From the NCBI GenBank assembly GCA_002331025.1, contig DCYG01000006.1, forward strand, positions 393-63,441: a DNA stretch of 63,049 nucleotides, written 5' to 3'. The translations under genes were made by a program, and so were the position numbers. Positions 9,023-17,941 of the stretch are shown here, piece by piece (within the stretch, counting starts at the first letter, position 1; every line of letters starts with the position of its first letter). A model generated the notes under the pieces. The model did not search any database. It had not been told where the DNA came from and saw only the letters and a program-made list of their open reading frames with translations. This stretch comes from Firmicutes bacterium UBA2116 (GTDB lineage: Bacteria > Bacillota > Clostridia > Tissierellales > Sedimentibacteraceae).

Positions 9023-9716
9023 AGTTATTTTCTCCTTCCCCTGAAAAATTACAATTACCGAAAAGGTTGCAGTTTAAACAGGATTTTTTGTTGATTTTAT
9101 TAATTTCATTGCCGGTTGAAAAACCGATAAAAGCCGTTACTGATTTTCTGGGAACCAATATGGATGAATCCGTAACAGAAAGACCTATGAGCTTTTGTGC
9201 GTTTAAGGCGGTTAATATATCATCTTGATGAGAAATTGGGACATCTCCATAGCCCGGACTGTATCTGAATGTGATATTGCAGCCATCTTTTACTGCAAGC
9301 TCTTTTATTTCAGCTTCTGCCAAATCACAAAGATATTCAATACAGGAAGCTGCACATGCATCAAATATTACGGCTTTAGATAAATTAGTCATGCTGTAAT
9401 ATTTGATTCTTTTTTCTGCATCAAAACCGAGAGTTGCCGCCATTACAGCCGATTTCTTACAGTTTTTAAGAAGTTCTGTAAGATCCTTTGATTTTATATT
9501 TATCTGGTTTTCAAAAGAAATAGTATTATTTTTCTCAGTAATATCGAAGATTCTGTAGACATATTTCAATTCGCTGATTTCTTTTAATTCAGCTATAGAT
9601 TCATTGAGTAATATATCAGTTTCTTCATCAATATCTTTGTTTTTATATGCCAGATATCTCAAAACCTCGGACTTATCTATTTTTATAAGGTTATTATTAA
9701 GATGATTTACTCTCAT
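9012..9716 (-). CDS. Stand-alone methionine synthase reactivation (AdoMet-binding) domain protein
   Basis: A 234-residue protein matching the vitamin B12-dependent methionine synthase activation domain, seen in the RYSPGYGD motif (AdoMet binding) and in VPRKSVTAFIGFS. It would reductively remethylate inactive cob(II)alamin on MetH in trans. An added Cys-rich tail (CLNCNLFGNCNF, four cysteines in twelve residues) could bind an iron-sulfur cluster or zinc, possibly acting as the electron donor; that is inference. It overlaps metF by 20 bases and metH by 11, so the three are tightly coupled. Confidence 0.88.
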   Translation of the reverse strand: MRVNHLNNNLIKIDKSEVLRYLAYKNKDIDEETDILLNESIAELKEISELKYVYRIFDITEKNNTISFENQINIKSKDLTELLKNCKKSAVMAATLGFDAEKRIKYYSMTNLSKAVIFDACAASCIEYLCDLAEAEIKELAVKDGCNITFRYSPGYGDVPISHQDDILTALNAQKLIGLSVTDSSILVPRKSVTAFIGFSTGNEINKINKKSCLNCNLFGNCNFSGEGENNCVR

Positions 9717-10593
9717 TTGTCAGCACACCCCTGATTGCAGAAATACTGCCTAATATTTTCTTTGCGGTAGAAGGCTTATTCATGGTATATATATGAATTC
9801 CATCGACTCCCCATGATAAAAGGTCTATTGTCTGGCTGATTGCATAAGACATACCTGCCTCGTTTAAAGCGACCGGATTGTTTTCATATTTATCTAATAT
9901 TCTTCTTAATTTCACAGGTATTATATTTCCGGTAAGATTTACTATTGCTTTAATTTGATTTTTATTTAGTATCGGCATAATTCCTGTAATTACAGGTAAA
10001 TTAATACCCTTTTTATGGATCTTGTCATAAAAATCATAGAACAATTCATTGTCAAAAAACATTTGGGTTATTAGGAAATCAGCACCTGCATCTACTTTTC
10101 TTTTAAGAAAATCAATATCCGCATTTAGATCATAAGCTTCAGGATGTTTTTCCGGGTAGCATGCGGCTCCGATGCATAAATTTGTGTTTTTTCTAAAATA
10201 CTCTATGAGCTCCACTGAATTCTTAAAGCCGTCACTTGGCGGAGTATATGCTGCATCCTTTGGATAATCGCCTCTTAAAGCTAAAACATTATGAATATTA
10301 TTTTTTTTAAGCGAATTTATTATATTATTTATTTCATTTCTTGAAGATGATATACAAGTGACATGAGCTATAGATGTTAACTTGTATTTGTTTTGTATAT
10401 GCGACGATATTTCAATTGTTCTATCCTTTGTACTTCCGCCTGCTCCGTAGGTAACACTCATAAAATCCGGATATAAGCTATACAATTCATCGATTGAATC
10501 ATATATTGTGTCTACTGGGTAATCTGCCTTAGGCGGAAAAATTTCAAATGATACCAAAGGGTTTTTTACTTTAAATTTATCTTTTATTTTCAT
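9697..10593 (-). CDS. metF: 5,10-methylenetetrahydrofolate reductase
   Basis: A 298-residue FAD enzyme that makes the methyltetrahydrofolate used by MetH. The N-terminal FEIFPPK motif holds the conserved catalytic glutamate; SVTYGAGGST, LALRGDYP and LITQMFFDN are also present and typical. Length matches bacterial MetF. It is the first gene of the riboswitch-controlled operon metF, reactivation protein, metH, and its ATG follows AAGGAGG. Confidence 0.95.
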   Translation of the reverse strand: MKIKDKFKVKNPLVSFEIFPPKADYPVDTIYDSIDELYSLYPDFMSVTYGAGGSTKDRTIEISSHIQNKYKLTSIAHVTCISSSRNEINNIINSLKKNNIHNVLALRGDYPKDAAYTPPSDGFKNSVELIEYFRKNTNLCIGAACYPEKHPEAYDLNADIDFLKRKVDAGADFLITQMFFDNELFYDFYDKIHKKGINLPVITGIMPILNKNQIKAIVNLTGNIIPVKLRRILDKYENNPVALNEAGMSYAISQTIDLLSWGVDGIHIYTMNKPSTAKKILGSISAIRGVLTNESKSS

Positions 10594-10612
10594 TAAATCC
10601 TCCTTATATAAA

Positions 10613-10645
10613 ACAAAAAATCTTTCCCGACATTGGGAAAGATTT
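10613..10645 (-). terminator. SAM riboswitch expression-platform terminator
   Basis: On the minus strand, an 11-bp perfect stem (10645-10635 with 10628-10618), a 6-nt loop and a run of six T sit between the S-box aptamer and metF. When SAM is bound, this hairpin should form and stop transcription. Confidence 0.9.
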
Positions 10646-10659
10646 TATTTTTATGCATC

Positions 10660-10754
10660 CTCATCTGCCGGCTTCTGACCGCTGGAATTAGCACCATATA
10701 TAAAATTGGTTGCCGGACTTCATAGGGCCAGATCCCTCCGTCGCTCTTGATGAA
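10660..10754 (-). promoter_or_regulatory. SAM-I (S-box) riboswitch aptamer
   Basis: Reading the minus strand, the S-box landmarks occur in order: ATCAAGAGCGACGGAGGGA, then GGCCC-ATGAAG, CCGGCAACC, and GGTGCTAATTCC. P1 pairs UUCAUC (10754-10749) with GAUGAG (10665-10660). The position upstream of metF-metH and the following terminator fit off-switch control by S-adenosylmethionine. Confidence 0.95.
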
Positions 10755-10775
10755 TTTATTAAATTATTAAGTGAC

Positions 10776-10804
10776 AGTATACAATTAATAGCATCTTATG
10801 TCAA
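10776..10804 (-). promoter_or_regulatory. Consensus sigma-A promoter for the metF operon
   Basis: On the minus strand TTGACA (10804-10799), a 17-bp spacer and TATACT (10781-10776). The predicted start, near 10769, lies just before the S-box aptamer. Confidence 0.88.
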
Positions 10805-11027
10805 TAGTTAAAAAATTTATTTTTGTGTATACGTTTTTATGCAAACATTTTCATAATTATTATTTGCAGATTACCGTTTTGCCATCCTAGTGATAGCAAA
10901 AATATTGGTTAATGGGGCCTCAAAAGTTTTTTCTAACTATTTATATATAAATATGATATAATTAAAAAAGGTATTAATTGAGTTAAAATTGATAAAATAG
11001 TTGGTTTTTAGGGCAGGTGAATGTTAA

Positions 11028-12266
11028 ATGACTATTAGAGAAGATGCTTTTGTGATTATTCAGGAATCAATTAAATCAGTCTTACCCCAGGCGGCAGTAA
11101 TTAAAGCACTTGAAAAGAGAAATTTCTCGGGTGATGTTACAGTTGTAGCAATAGGTAAGGCAGCTTGGACCATGGCTTTTGCCGCTAAGGAAAAGCTTGG
11201 TGATAAGGTCTCAAGGGGAATTATAGTTACTAAGTATGCCCATTCAAAAGGTCCGATAGAAGGATTTGAAATTATTGAAGCCGGACATCCGGTACCTGAC
11301 GAAAATTCTGTAATAGGTGCTGCGAAAGCTTTAGAGTTGGTAAAAAACCTTGACGAAAGCGATGATGTTATATTTTTAGTATCGGGAGGCGGCTCTGCCA
11401 TTTTTGAAAAGCCTATGGAGGGAATTGGACTTGAAGATATTATGGATATCACTAACCAGCTGTTGAGTTCAGGTGCAGATATTGTTGAGATAAATACTAT
11501 CAGGAAACACCTGTCGGACGTAAAGGGCGGAAGGTTTGCACTTCATTGTAAAGCAAATATATTTTCTGTAGTTTTATCAGATGTTTTAGGAGACAGATTA
11601 GATTCGATTGCATCAGGGCCGGCATATCCTGACAGTTCAACATCACAGCAGGCATTGGAAATCGTAGAAAAGTATAAGCTTAAGGTGAGCGAGAAAGGTC
11701 TTGAAGCTTTAAAAACAGAAACACCGAAAGAAATTAACAATTGTGAAACTGTAATAACAGGCAGTGTAAGCGAATTGTGCAGTGCTGCTTCAAGCATTGC
11801 AAAAAGCTTGGGATATCAACCTCTTTTATTGACATCTACGTTGGATTGCGAAGCAAAGGAAGCAGGAAGATTTATGGCGTCCGTAGGCAGAGAAATCAGA
11901 AGTGGTAATGGCTTAGCAACTCCTATAGCTGTAATTGCGGGCGGAGAAACAGTTGTTCATATCGGGGGTAAAGGTAAAGGCGGCAGAAATCAGGAATTAT
12001 GCCTGTCAGCAGCCATAGGCATTGAAGGACTCAATGATACGGTTATATTTTCTGTCGGTTCAGACGGTACTGACGGTCCGACAGATGCGGCAGGAGGTAT
12101 TGTGGATGGCGAAACAGCAAGCAAGATAAGAAATGCTGATATTCAACCTGAAGTATACCTCGATAACAACGATTCATATAATGCTCTTAAAGTGAGCGGA
12201 GATTTAGTTATAACCGGTTCAACCGGAACCAATGTTAATGATTTGACCGTATTGCTTTGCAAATAA
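11028..12266 (+). CDS. Glycerate 2-kinase, MOFRL family (TtuD/GckA type)
   Basis: A 412-residue cytoplasmic kinase expected to phosphorylate D-glycerate to 2-phosphoglycerate. The N-terminal DUF4147 half contains VSGGGSAIFEKP and TIRKHLSDVKGG; the C-terminal MOFRL half contains AGGETVVHIGGKGKGGRNQELCL and SDGTDGPTDAAGG, both diagnostic. Such genes are sometimes mislabelled hydroxypyruvate reductase. The ATG at 11028 follows GGGCAGGTG. It converges with kdgK-eda and may handle glycerate from sugar-acid breakdown in this locus, which is inference. Confidence 0.88.
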   Translation: MTIREDAFVIIQESIKSVLPQAAVIKALEKRNFSGDVTVVAIGKAAWTMAFAAKEKLGDKVSRGIIVTKYAHSKGPIEGFEIIEAGHPVPDENSVIGAAKALELVKNLDESDDVIFLVSGGGSAIFEKPMEGIGLEDIMDITNQLLSSGADIVEINTIRKHLSDVKGGRFALHCKANIFSVVLSDVLGDRLDSIASGPAYPDSSTSQQALEIVEKYKLKVSEKGLEALKTETPKEINNCETVITGSVSELCSAASSIAKSLGYQPLLLTSTLDCEAKEAGRFMASVGREIRSGNGLATPIAVIAGGETVVHIGGKGKGGRNQELCLSAAIGIEGLNDTVIFSVGSDGTDGPTDAAGGIVDGETASKIRNADIQPEVYLDNNDSYNALKVSGDLVITGSTGTNVNDLTVLLCK

Positions 12267-12269
12267 ATA

Positions 12270-12299
12270 TAAGTCCTCACATGTGCATGTGAGGACTTA
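12270..12299. terminator. Bidirectional terminator between glycerate kinase and kdgK
   Basis: A 14-bp perfect inverted repeat (12270-12283 with 12286-12299) between convergent genes. T-rich sequence follows on the plus strand and an AT-rich stretch on the minus strand. Confidence 0.8.
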
Positions 12300-12311
12300 G
12301 CTTTTGCTTAT

Positions 12312-13334
12312 TTATCTTTGAACTCTTCCGGAACCGTCTCCCTGAACCAACTTTTCCACTTCTTCTACCGAAACCATATTAAAGTCACCTAATATTGTGT
12401 GCTTCAATGCTGAAGCGGCAACACCGAATTCCAAAGCTTCCTTAAAATCTTTACCTTGCAATAATCCATAAATTAAACCTGAAGCGAAGGAATCTCCTCC
12501 TCCGACCCTATCAACGATCCTGATATCATATTTTCTTGAATGATAGAATTCCTTACCGTCATAAATACATGCCGACCAACCGTTATCCGAAGCAGAATAG
12601 GATTCTCTTAATGAACTTACAACATATTTAAAATTAAACTTTTCTATCATTTGTTTAAATATGCTTTTATAAGCTTCTAATTCCAATTCCCCGGATGTAA
12701 CATCCGTATTGCCCGGTTTAAAGCCTAATGTCAATTCTGCATCTTCTTCATTACCGATACATACATCAACATATTGCATTAAGTTAGTCATCACCTGTTG
12801 TGCTTTTTCTGTAGTCCATAATTTTTTTCTGTAATTTAAATCTACAGAAACTGTTACATTATGTCTTTTAGCTGCTTTTAAAGCTTCTTCAGTCAGCTTT
12901 ATTGCTCTGTCACCTAAAGCCGGTGTGATGCCGGAAAAATGGAACCAATCAGCATCTTTAAAAATTTCATCAAAATCAAATTCAGATGGATCTGCATCGG
13001 CAATAGCTGACTTAGCTCTGTCATATATAACCTTAGACGGTCTCATGGATGCCCCTGACTCTAAATAGTAAATACCGACTCTGTCTCCGCCTCTGACTAT
13101 GTAATCTGTTTTTACTCCGAACCTTCTCAGATGATTTACAGCAGACTGACCTATTTCATGCTTAGGCAGCTTAGTGATGAAATATGCATCAAAGCCATAG
13201 TTGGCTAATGAAACTGCAACATTTGCTTCTCCGCCGCCATATGTTACATCAAATGAATCAGCCTGAACAAACCTTTCATATCCGGGAGTAGACAATCTAA
13301 GCATTATTTCTCCCAAAGTTATAACTTTTTTCAA
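12312..13334 (-). CDS. kdgK: 2-keto-3-deoxygluconate kinase (PfkB family)
   Basis: A 340-residue ribokinase-fold sugar kinase that makes 2-keto-3-deoxy-6-phosphogluconate. The N-terminal GGGEANVAVSLANYG and the C-terminal signature DRVGGGDSFASG with the catalytic aspartate are intact. It follows eda by ten bases in the same operon, which strongly supports the KDG assignment over other PfkB sugars. The operon appears controlled from the operator at 13990-14027. Confidence 0.9.
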   Translation of the reverse strand: MKKVITLGEIMLRLSTPGYERFVQADSFDVTYGGGEANVAVSLANYGFDAYFITKLPKHEIGQSAVNHLRRFGVKTDYIVRGGDRVGIYYLESGASMRPSKVIYDRAKSAIADADPSEFDFDEIFKDADWFHFSGITPALGDRAIKLTEEALKAAKRHNVTVSVDLNYRKKLWTTEKAQQVMTNLMQYVDVCIGNEEDAELTLGFKPGNTDVTSGELELEAYKSIFKQMIEKFNFKYVVSSLRESYSASDNGWSACIYDGKEFYHSRKYDIRIVDRVGGGDSFASGLIYGLLQGKDFKEALEFGVAASALKHTILGDFNMVSVEEVEKLVQGDGSGRVQR

Positions 13335-13344
13335 TTTTTACCTC

Positions 13345-13971
13345 CTATGCCCTTGCTTTTTTAATACGTTTAACAAATTCTTTTGCCATATTAGTTATGT
13401 CTTCCTTAGAACCCTTAGTAAGAGCTCCGCCGACACCAACTGCTATACATCCGTTTTTTATCCATTGTTCAACGTTATCTAAACTAACACCGCCTGTAGG
13501 CATTAAATTGGCCTGAGGCAAAGGACCTTTGATATCTTTAATATAGGAAGGACCAAATGCACTTCCGGGGAATACTTTTATTATGTCAACTCCAGCTTCC
13601 ATAGCTTTAATCATTTCTGTGGGAGTCATACATCCCGGCATGTATGGTACCTGGTATCTGTTGCAAAGCTTAGCGGTTTCACTGTCAAAAGATGGACCCA
13701 CTATAAATTTTGCACCGGATAATATTGCAATTCGTGCGGTTTCGCTATCAAGAACTGTTCCTGCTCCTACCAATAATTTATCACCAAATTCACTGACTAA
13801 TGCTTCAATAACTTTTTGTGCTTTAGGTACGGTGAAAGTGATTTCTACAGAATCAATTCCACCTTCTATACAGGCATATGATATATTGACAGCTTTTTCT
13901 TCGCTTTCAGCTCGAACAACCGCAACTATACCGGTTGCTTCGATTCTTTTTAAAGTATTTAGTTTTATCAT
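13345..13971 (-). CDS. eda: 2-dehydro-3-deoxyphosphogluconate aldolase (KDPG aldolase)
   Basis: A 208-residue class I aldolase cleaving KDPG to pyruvate and glyceraldehyde 3-phosphate. The Schiff-base lysine lies in IIKVFPGS, and the active-site region VEITFT and the phosphate loop PTGGVS are present. The frame stays open 48 bases further upstream, but the ATG at 13971 is taken because GGAGG lies just before it. First gene of the eda-kdgK operon, divergent from the IclR-type regulator. Confidence 0.93.
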   Translation of the reverse strand: MIKLNTLKRIEATGIVAVVRAESEEKAVNISYACIEGGIDSVEITFTVPKAQKVIEALVSEFGDKLLVGAGTVLDSETARIAILSGAKFIVGPSFDSETAKLCNRYQVPYMPGCMTPTEMIKAMEAGVDIIKVFPGSAFGPSYIKDIKGPLPQANLMPTGGVSLDNVEQWIKNGCIAVGVGGALTKGSKEDITNMAKEFVKRIKKARA

Positions 13972-13989
13972 ATCAACCTCCATTTGTAG

Positions 13990-14027
13990 TAATCCATAAT
14001 ACGAAATAAGGTATTGCATAATGAAAC
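13990..14027. promoter_or_regulatory. Putative IclR/KdgR-type operator at the eda promoter
   Basis: This 38-bp sequence matches 28 of 38 positions of the element at 14959-14996. Conserved blocks are TAATCCAT-ATACGAA on the left and ATGAAAC on the right. It lies just downstream of the predicted eda transcription start, where a repressor would block transcription. Confidence 0.65.
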
Positions 14028-14037
14028 TATTTACTAT

Positions 14038-14066
14038 ATTATATAAAATTGATATAATAATATCAA
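14038..14066 (-). promoter_or_regulatory. Sigma-A promoter for eda-kdgK
   Basis: On the minus strand TTGATA (14066-14061), a 17-bp spacer and TATAAT (14043-14038), placing the start near 14031, next to the operator. Confidence 0.75.
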
Positions 14067-14110
14067 GATTTATTTTATATATTATTTTATTCTAAGAAAG
14101 AGGTAGAAAA

Positions 14111-14869
14111 ATGGACTTAGTACAATCTATAGATAGAGCGTTGACTATAATGGAAGTTCTGTCAAATTTCAATGAAGGTTTGGGTGTAACGGAAATCAGT
14201 CAGGAGGTTGGATTACATAAAAGTACTGTTTATCGACTGCTTTCAACCTTAATTTATAAAGGTTATGTTGTTCAGGATATGGAAACAAACAAATACAAAA
14301 TAACATTAAAGCTATTTGAGCTTGGCAGTAAAAAAGTAGAAGGTATGGATTTGTTATCGGCTTCTAAGGAACACACAAGAAAGCTGATGGAAATAGTTAA
14401 TGAAGTAGTTCACTTAGTTGTCAGGGATGGAAATGAAATAGTTTACATAGACAAGGTTGAGGCAAATAATACAATACGTATGGCATCTACAATCGGAAAA
14501 AGAGGACCAATGTATTCCACGGCCACAGGTAAAGTTATTTTAGCAAATATGCAAGAAGAAAAATGTATGAATATATTAAACAGCAGTAAGTTGGAAATGA
14601 GGACAGATAAAACAATTACCGATATAGGAGTTTTAATCAATCAACTGAAAGAAATAAAAAATAAAGGTTATGCTGTCGATGATGAGGAAAATGAATTAAG
14701 CGTACGATGTGTGGGCGCTCCTATTTTTAATCGTCACGGTGAAGTTGAAGGAGCGATAAGTGTATCGGGACCATCAAATAGGGTTACTGAAGAAAAGGTT
14801 GAAGAAATTGCATCTGAAGTAATGAAATATGCACAACTTATATCCAAGGAAATCGGATACAGAAAATAG
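14111..14869 (+). CDS. IclR-family transcriptional regulator (KdgR-like)
   Basis: A 252-residue repressor-type protein. The N-terminal winged helix (about residues 5-65) includes GLGVTEISQEVGLHKSTVYRLLSTL, and the C-terminal effector domain contains YSTATGKVILANM and GVLINQLKEIKNKGYAVDDEE, typical of IclR proteins. It lies between eda-kdgK (divergent) and the TRAP operon (downstream), and both promoters carry the same operator-like sequence. The natural inference is that it senses KDG or a related keto-acid and controls both operons. Confidence 0.88.
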   Translation: MDLVQSIDRALTIMEVLSNFNEGLGVTEISQEVGLHKSTVYRLLSTLIYKGYVVQDMETNKYKITLKLFELGSKKVEGMDLLSASKEHTRKLMEIVNEVVHLVVRDGNEIVYIDKVEANNTIRMASTIGKRGPMYSTATGKVILANMQEEKCMNILNSSKLEMRTDKTITDIGVLINQLKEIKNKGYAVDDEENELSVRCVGAPIFNRHGEVEGAISVSGPSNRVTEEKVEEIASEVMKYAQLISKEIGYRK

Positions 14870-14924
14870 CGATATTTTGTAAAATAAATATGTTTATTAT
14901 TTATCAGTTATGTAAATAAAGTTC

Positions 14925-14953
14925 TTGCAAATGATTTCTTTTTATTATATAAT
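14925..14953 (+). promoter_or_regulatory. Sigma-A promoter for the TRAP operon
   Basis: TTGCAA (14925-14930), a 17-bp spacer and a perfect TATAAT (14948-14953); the start is predicted near 14960. Confidence 0.8.
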
Positions 14954-14958
14954 TAACT

Positions 14959-14996
14959 TAATCCATTATACGAATTAGTGTTTCATAATATGAAAC
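14959..14996. promoter_or_regulatory. Putative IclR/KdgR-type operator at the TRAP promoter
   Basis: Begins at the predicted transcription start. Its right half is a perfect dyad, GTTTCAT-AAT-ATGAAAC (14980-14996); the left half TAATCCATTATACGAA is shared with 13990-14027. The GTTTCA/TGAAAC half-sites resemble those of enterobacterial KdgR boxes. Confidence 0.7.
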
Positions 14997-15077
14997 AGAG
15001 CAACTTTGTTGCTGCTGCGGTGCTTAATTGCATCGTAATCAAATTTTATCGATCAGTTGATCCATAAGGAGGAGAAG

Positions 15078-16094
15078 ATGAAAAATAAAAAGATTATCAG
15101 TTTAATTTTAGTATTAGCTATGACTTTTGTGTTAGCTGCATGTGGAAATGGGGGTAATGCAAACGATTCTGCCGCAAAACCGGACACGCAATATGTTTTA
15201 AAGCATTGTCACGTATTATCATCAAACGAGCCTTTCCATCAAGGTTTCTTAAATTGGGCTAAGGCCGTAGAAGAAAGAACAAATGGCGGTCTTAAAATTG
15301 AAGTTCACCCATCAGGTCAATTAGGTGTTGAAGAGGATTTACTTGAACAAGCAAAAGAAGGTGTTAATGTTGGACACAACACGGACTCAGCAAGATTAGG
15401 TATGTATGTTCCTGAAGTTGCGGTTATGAATGGACCTTATTTTGTTGAAAATTTAGCAGAAGTAGAAAAATTAAAAGACAGTGCGACTCTTCAAGAATAC
15501 ATAGATAAGGTTGAAAGCTTCGGCTTGAAAGTTTTATCATATAATTGGGTACAAACTCACAGACATTTCTTCACCAACAAAGAAATTGACAAACCTGAAG
15601 ATTTAAAAGGGCTGAGAATTCGTACTCCCGGTTCTCCTATATGGCAGGAATCCGTAAGAGCTTTAGGTGCTGAACCTGTTGCTATGAACTTTGGTGAAAT
15701 GTACAGCGGAATTCAGCAAGGAGCTGTTGACGGAGCAGAATTAGTTTATGCTAATATTCCGGGAGGAAAATTAAATGAAGTTTTAAGCTATGCTAATGAA
15801 ACAGGGCATATTCTTCTTATAAACTTCCAGGTTTGCAGTGCTGATTGGTTCAATTCATTACCTGAAGAATATCAGAACATATTGATAGAAGAATGTGATA
15901 AAGCAGGTATGGATGTTTCTAAGCAAATGGAAGCTAATGTTGCCAACATTAAGAAAGATTTAGAAGCTGCCGGAATGACATTAAACACTGATCCTGATGT
16001 AGAAGCTTTTAAAGCTGCAGGAGAAAAGGCTTATGAAGTATTAAAATTGACAGAAGTTAAGAAAGCTATTTGGGACGAAATAGGTAAAAAATAA
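15078..16094 (+). CDS. TRAP transporter substrate-binding lipoprotein (DctP family)
   Basis: A 338-residue extracytoplasmic binding protein anchored by a lipobox (LVLAACG, cysteine near residue 22). The DctP fold is recognisable in GLRIRTPGSPIWQESVRALGAEP, where the conserved arginine binds a substrate carboxylate, and in MNFGEMYSGIQQGAVDGAE. Substrate is probably a sugar acid, given the downstream dehydrogenases and the KdgR-like control. The start at 15078 follows AAGGAGGAG; an upstream in-frame TTG is less likely. First gene of an operon running to 21109. Confidence 0.93.
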   Translation: MKNKKIISLILVLAMTFVLAACGNGGNANDSAAKPDTQYVLKHCHVLSSNEPFHQGFLNWAKAVEERTNGGLKIEVHPSGQLGVEEDLLEQAKEGVNVGHNTDSARLGMYVPEVAVMNGPYFVENLAEVEKLKDSATLQEYIDKVESFGLKVLSYNWVQTHRHFFTNKEIDKPEDLKGLRIRTPGSPIWQESVRALGAEPVAMNFGEMYSGIQQGAVDGAELVYANIPGGKLNEVLSYANETGHILLINFQVCSADWFNSLPEEYQNILIEECDKAGMDVSKQMEANVANIKKDLEAAGMTLNTDPDVEAFKAAGEKAYEVLKLTEVKKAIWDEIGKK

Positions 16095-16117
16095 ATAAAT
16101 TAATAACTGTAATAAAC

Positions 16118-16144
16118 GGGGCTGTTTAATTGACAGTCCCTTTT
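16118..16144 (+). terminator. Intra-operon hairpin between TRAP binding protein and permease genes
   Basis: GGGGCTGT (16118-16125) pairs with ACAGTCCC (16133-16140) with one G-U, followed by TTTT. It may attenuate or protect mRNA so that the binding protein is made in excess of the membrane subunits. Confidence 0.55.
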
Positions 16145-16170
16145 AAAAATTAATACAGAGGTGAAAATGT

Positions 16171-16644
16171 ATGAAGTTTTATAACTGGCTCGGCAAATAT
16201 GAAGTTACAATTGCTAAAATAGCTTTGGTAGTTATGACTTTACTGGTTTTTGTGCAAGCTATGACTAGAAAATTTGGACATCCGATATCGTGGGCAGTAG
16301 ATATCTCTACATTCCTCTTTGCTTGGGTTGTTTTTCTTGGCGGCGATGCAGCTATGCGAAGAGACGCTTTAGTAAATATTGATATGTTTGTAAAGCTGCT
16401 TTCAGAAAGAGCACAATTAAATATAAAAATAATTAATAATATCATTATAATAGCATTCTTGATTACAATGATTGGCTATGGAATTAAACTGACCATCAGT
16501 ACATATTACAGAACCTTTGCAGGCCTGCCGTGGTTAAGCTTTTCATGGGCTACAGCATCGGTACCTTTTGGATGTTTGTTGATGTTGCTTACAACCGTAT
16601 TAAAAACGAAAGACATCTTAAAGGAAGGGGGGTATATTAAATGA
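16171..16644 (+). CDS. TRAP transporter small permease (DctQ family)
   Basis: A 157-residue protein with four hydrophobic helices. ISWAVDISTFLFAWVVFLGG and the following charged AAMRRDALVNID match the conserved centre of DctQ small subunits. It forms the membrane complex with the DctM subunit, whose ATG overlaps this gene's stop by four bases. Confidence 0.9.
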   Translation: MKFYNWLGKYEVTIAKIALVVMTLLVFVQAMTRKFGHPISWAVDISTFLFAWVVFLGGDAAMRRDALVNIDMFVKLLSERAQLNIKIINNIIIIAFLITMIGYGIKLTISTYYRTFAGLPWLSFSWATASVPFGCLLMLLTTVLKTKDILKEGGYIK

Positions 16645-17924
16645 CTTTAGTTGTACTTACATTTGTAATATTAATGATTATGGGTATGCCGGTTGCTTTT
16701 GTTATGGGAATATCCGGATTAGTATTTTTCATAGGACAAGAAACATTGACATTAACAATACCTGTTCAGTTAACAGTCACACAGACACAAAACTTTGCTA
16801 TGCTAGCTATACCAATGTTTATTTTTGCAGGTAATTTAATGAATCAAACAGGTATTACAAAGCATTTACTTAAGCTTGCAAGCGTACTGTCGGGTCATAT
16901 GAGAGCAGGGCTTGCGCAAACAACATGTGTATTATCCGCACTAATGGGTGGAGTAAGCAGTTCTGCCATAGGTGATGCCAGTATGCAATCCCGTATTTTT
17001 CAGCCGACTATGGCAGAAAAGAAGTATCCCAAAGGATTTGGTGCCGGTTCTGTTGCGTTCAGCTCCATAATAACACCGATAATTCCTCCGGGAACCGGAC
17101 TTATACTATATGGAACTATAGGTGAGGTTTCAGTAGGCCGATTGTTTGCCGCAGGAATAATTCCCGGAATTATTATGACTATAGCTATGATGTCAGCAGT
17201 TGCTTTTACAGCAAAAAAGTTAAAATTACCTCCTGAAAGAGAAAAAAGAGCATCCTTTTCAGAAATGTTTAAAACAGCTATTGAATGTATTTGGGCATTA
17301 TTATTTCCAGTATTCCTTTTTATAGGCATGAGAACTGGATTTTTTACTCCATCGGAAGCAGGAGCGTTTACTGCGGTTTATACAATTGTAATCGGTTTAT
17401 TTGCGTATAAGGAACTTACTTGGGAAAAATTCAAACATGCTATCGATGTAACCATTATTGACGTTGGAATGATAATGCTTTTAATTTGTTTTTCAGGAGC
17501 ATTAAGTTATTTTTTAACTTGGGAAAGTGTACCTCAGTCTATAATGACTTTGTTATTTGAAATCACAAGTGCGCCTATATTAATAATGGCATTAATTATG
17601 GTCTTTTTATTAATATCAGGTATGTTCGTAGATTCAACAGTATTAATATTATTATTAACTCCGATGCTCGTTCCGGTTGCAACACAGATAGGAGTAGATC
17701 CTGTACACTTCGGGTTAGTCATGATACTTACTTTGACAGTAGGCTTGTTAACTCCGCCTGTGGGAGTATGTATGTATGTCGTAAGCACGATATACGATTG
17801 TTCAATAGGACAATATGTAAAAGAGTCTAAATATTTATGGCTGGCGGTATTGCTCACTATTATACTTATCCTATTGGTTCCGCAGTTATCACTATGGTTA
17901 CCGGAAATAATATTCAGCAAATAA
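16641..17924 (+). CDS. TRAP transporter large permease (DctM family)
   Basis: A 427-residue membrane protein with about twelve hydrophobic segments, the ion-coupled transport subunit. Conserved stretches include MPVAFVMGISG, SALMGGVSSSAIGDA, PIIPPGTGLILYG and LTPPVGVCMYV, typical of the DctM subfamily. With the preceding two genes it makes a complete tripartite importer. Confidence 0.93.
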   Translation: MTLVVLTFVILMIMGMPVAFVMGISGLVFFIGQETLTLTIPVQLTVTQTQNFAMLAIPMFIFAGNLMNQTGITKHLLKLASVLSGHMRAGLAQTTCVLSALMGGVSSSAIGDASMQSRIFQPTMAEKKYPKGFGAGSVAFSSIITPIIPPGTGLILYGTIGEVSVGRLFAAGIIPGIIMTIAMMSAVAFTAKKLKLPPEREKRASFSEMFKTAIECIWALLFPVFLFIGMRTGFFTPSEAGAFTAVYTIVIGLFAYKELTWEKFKHAIDVTIIDVGMIMLLICFSGALSYFLTWESVPQSIMTLLFEITSAPILIMALIMVFLLISGMFVDSTVLILLLTPMLVPVATQIGVDPVHFGLVMILTLTVGLLTPPVGVCMYVVSTIYDCSIGQYVKESKYLWLAVLLTIILILLVPQLSLWLPEIIFSK

Positions 17925-17941
17925 TATAACGGGAGGTATTT

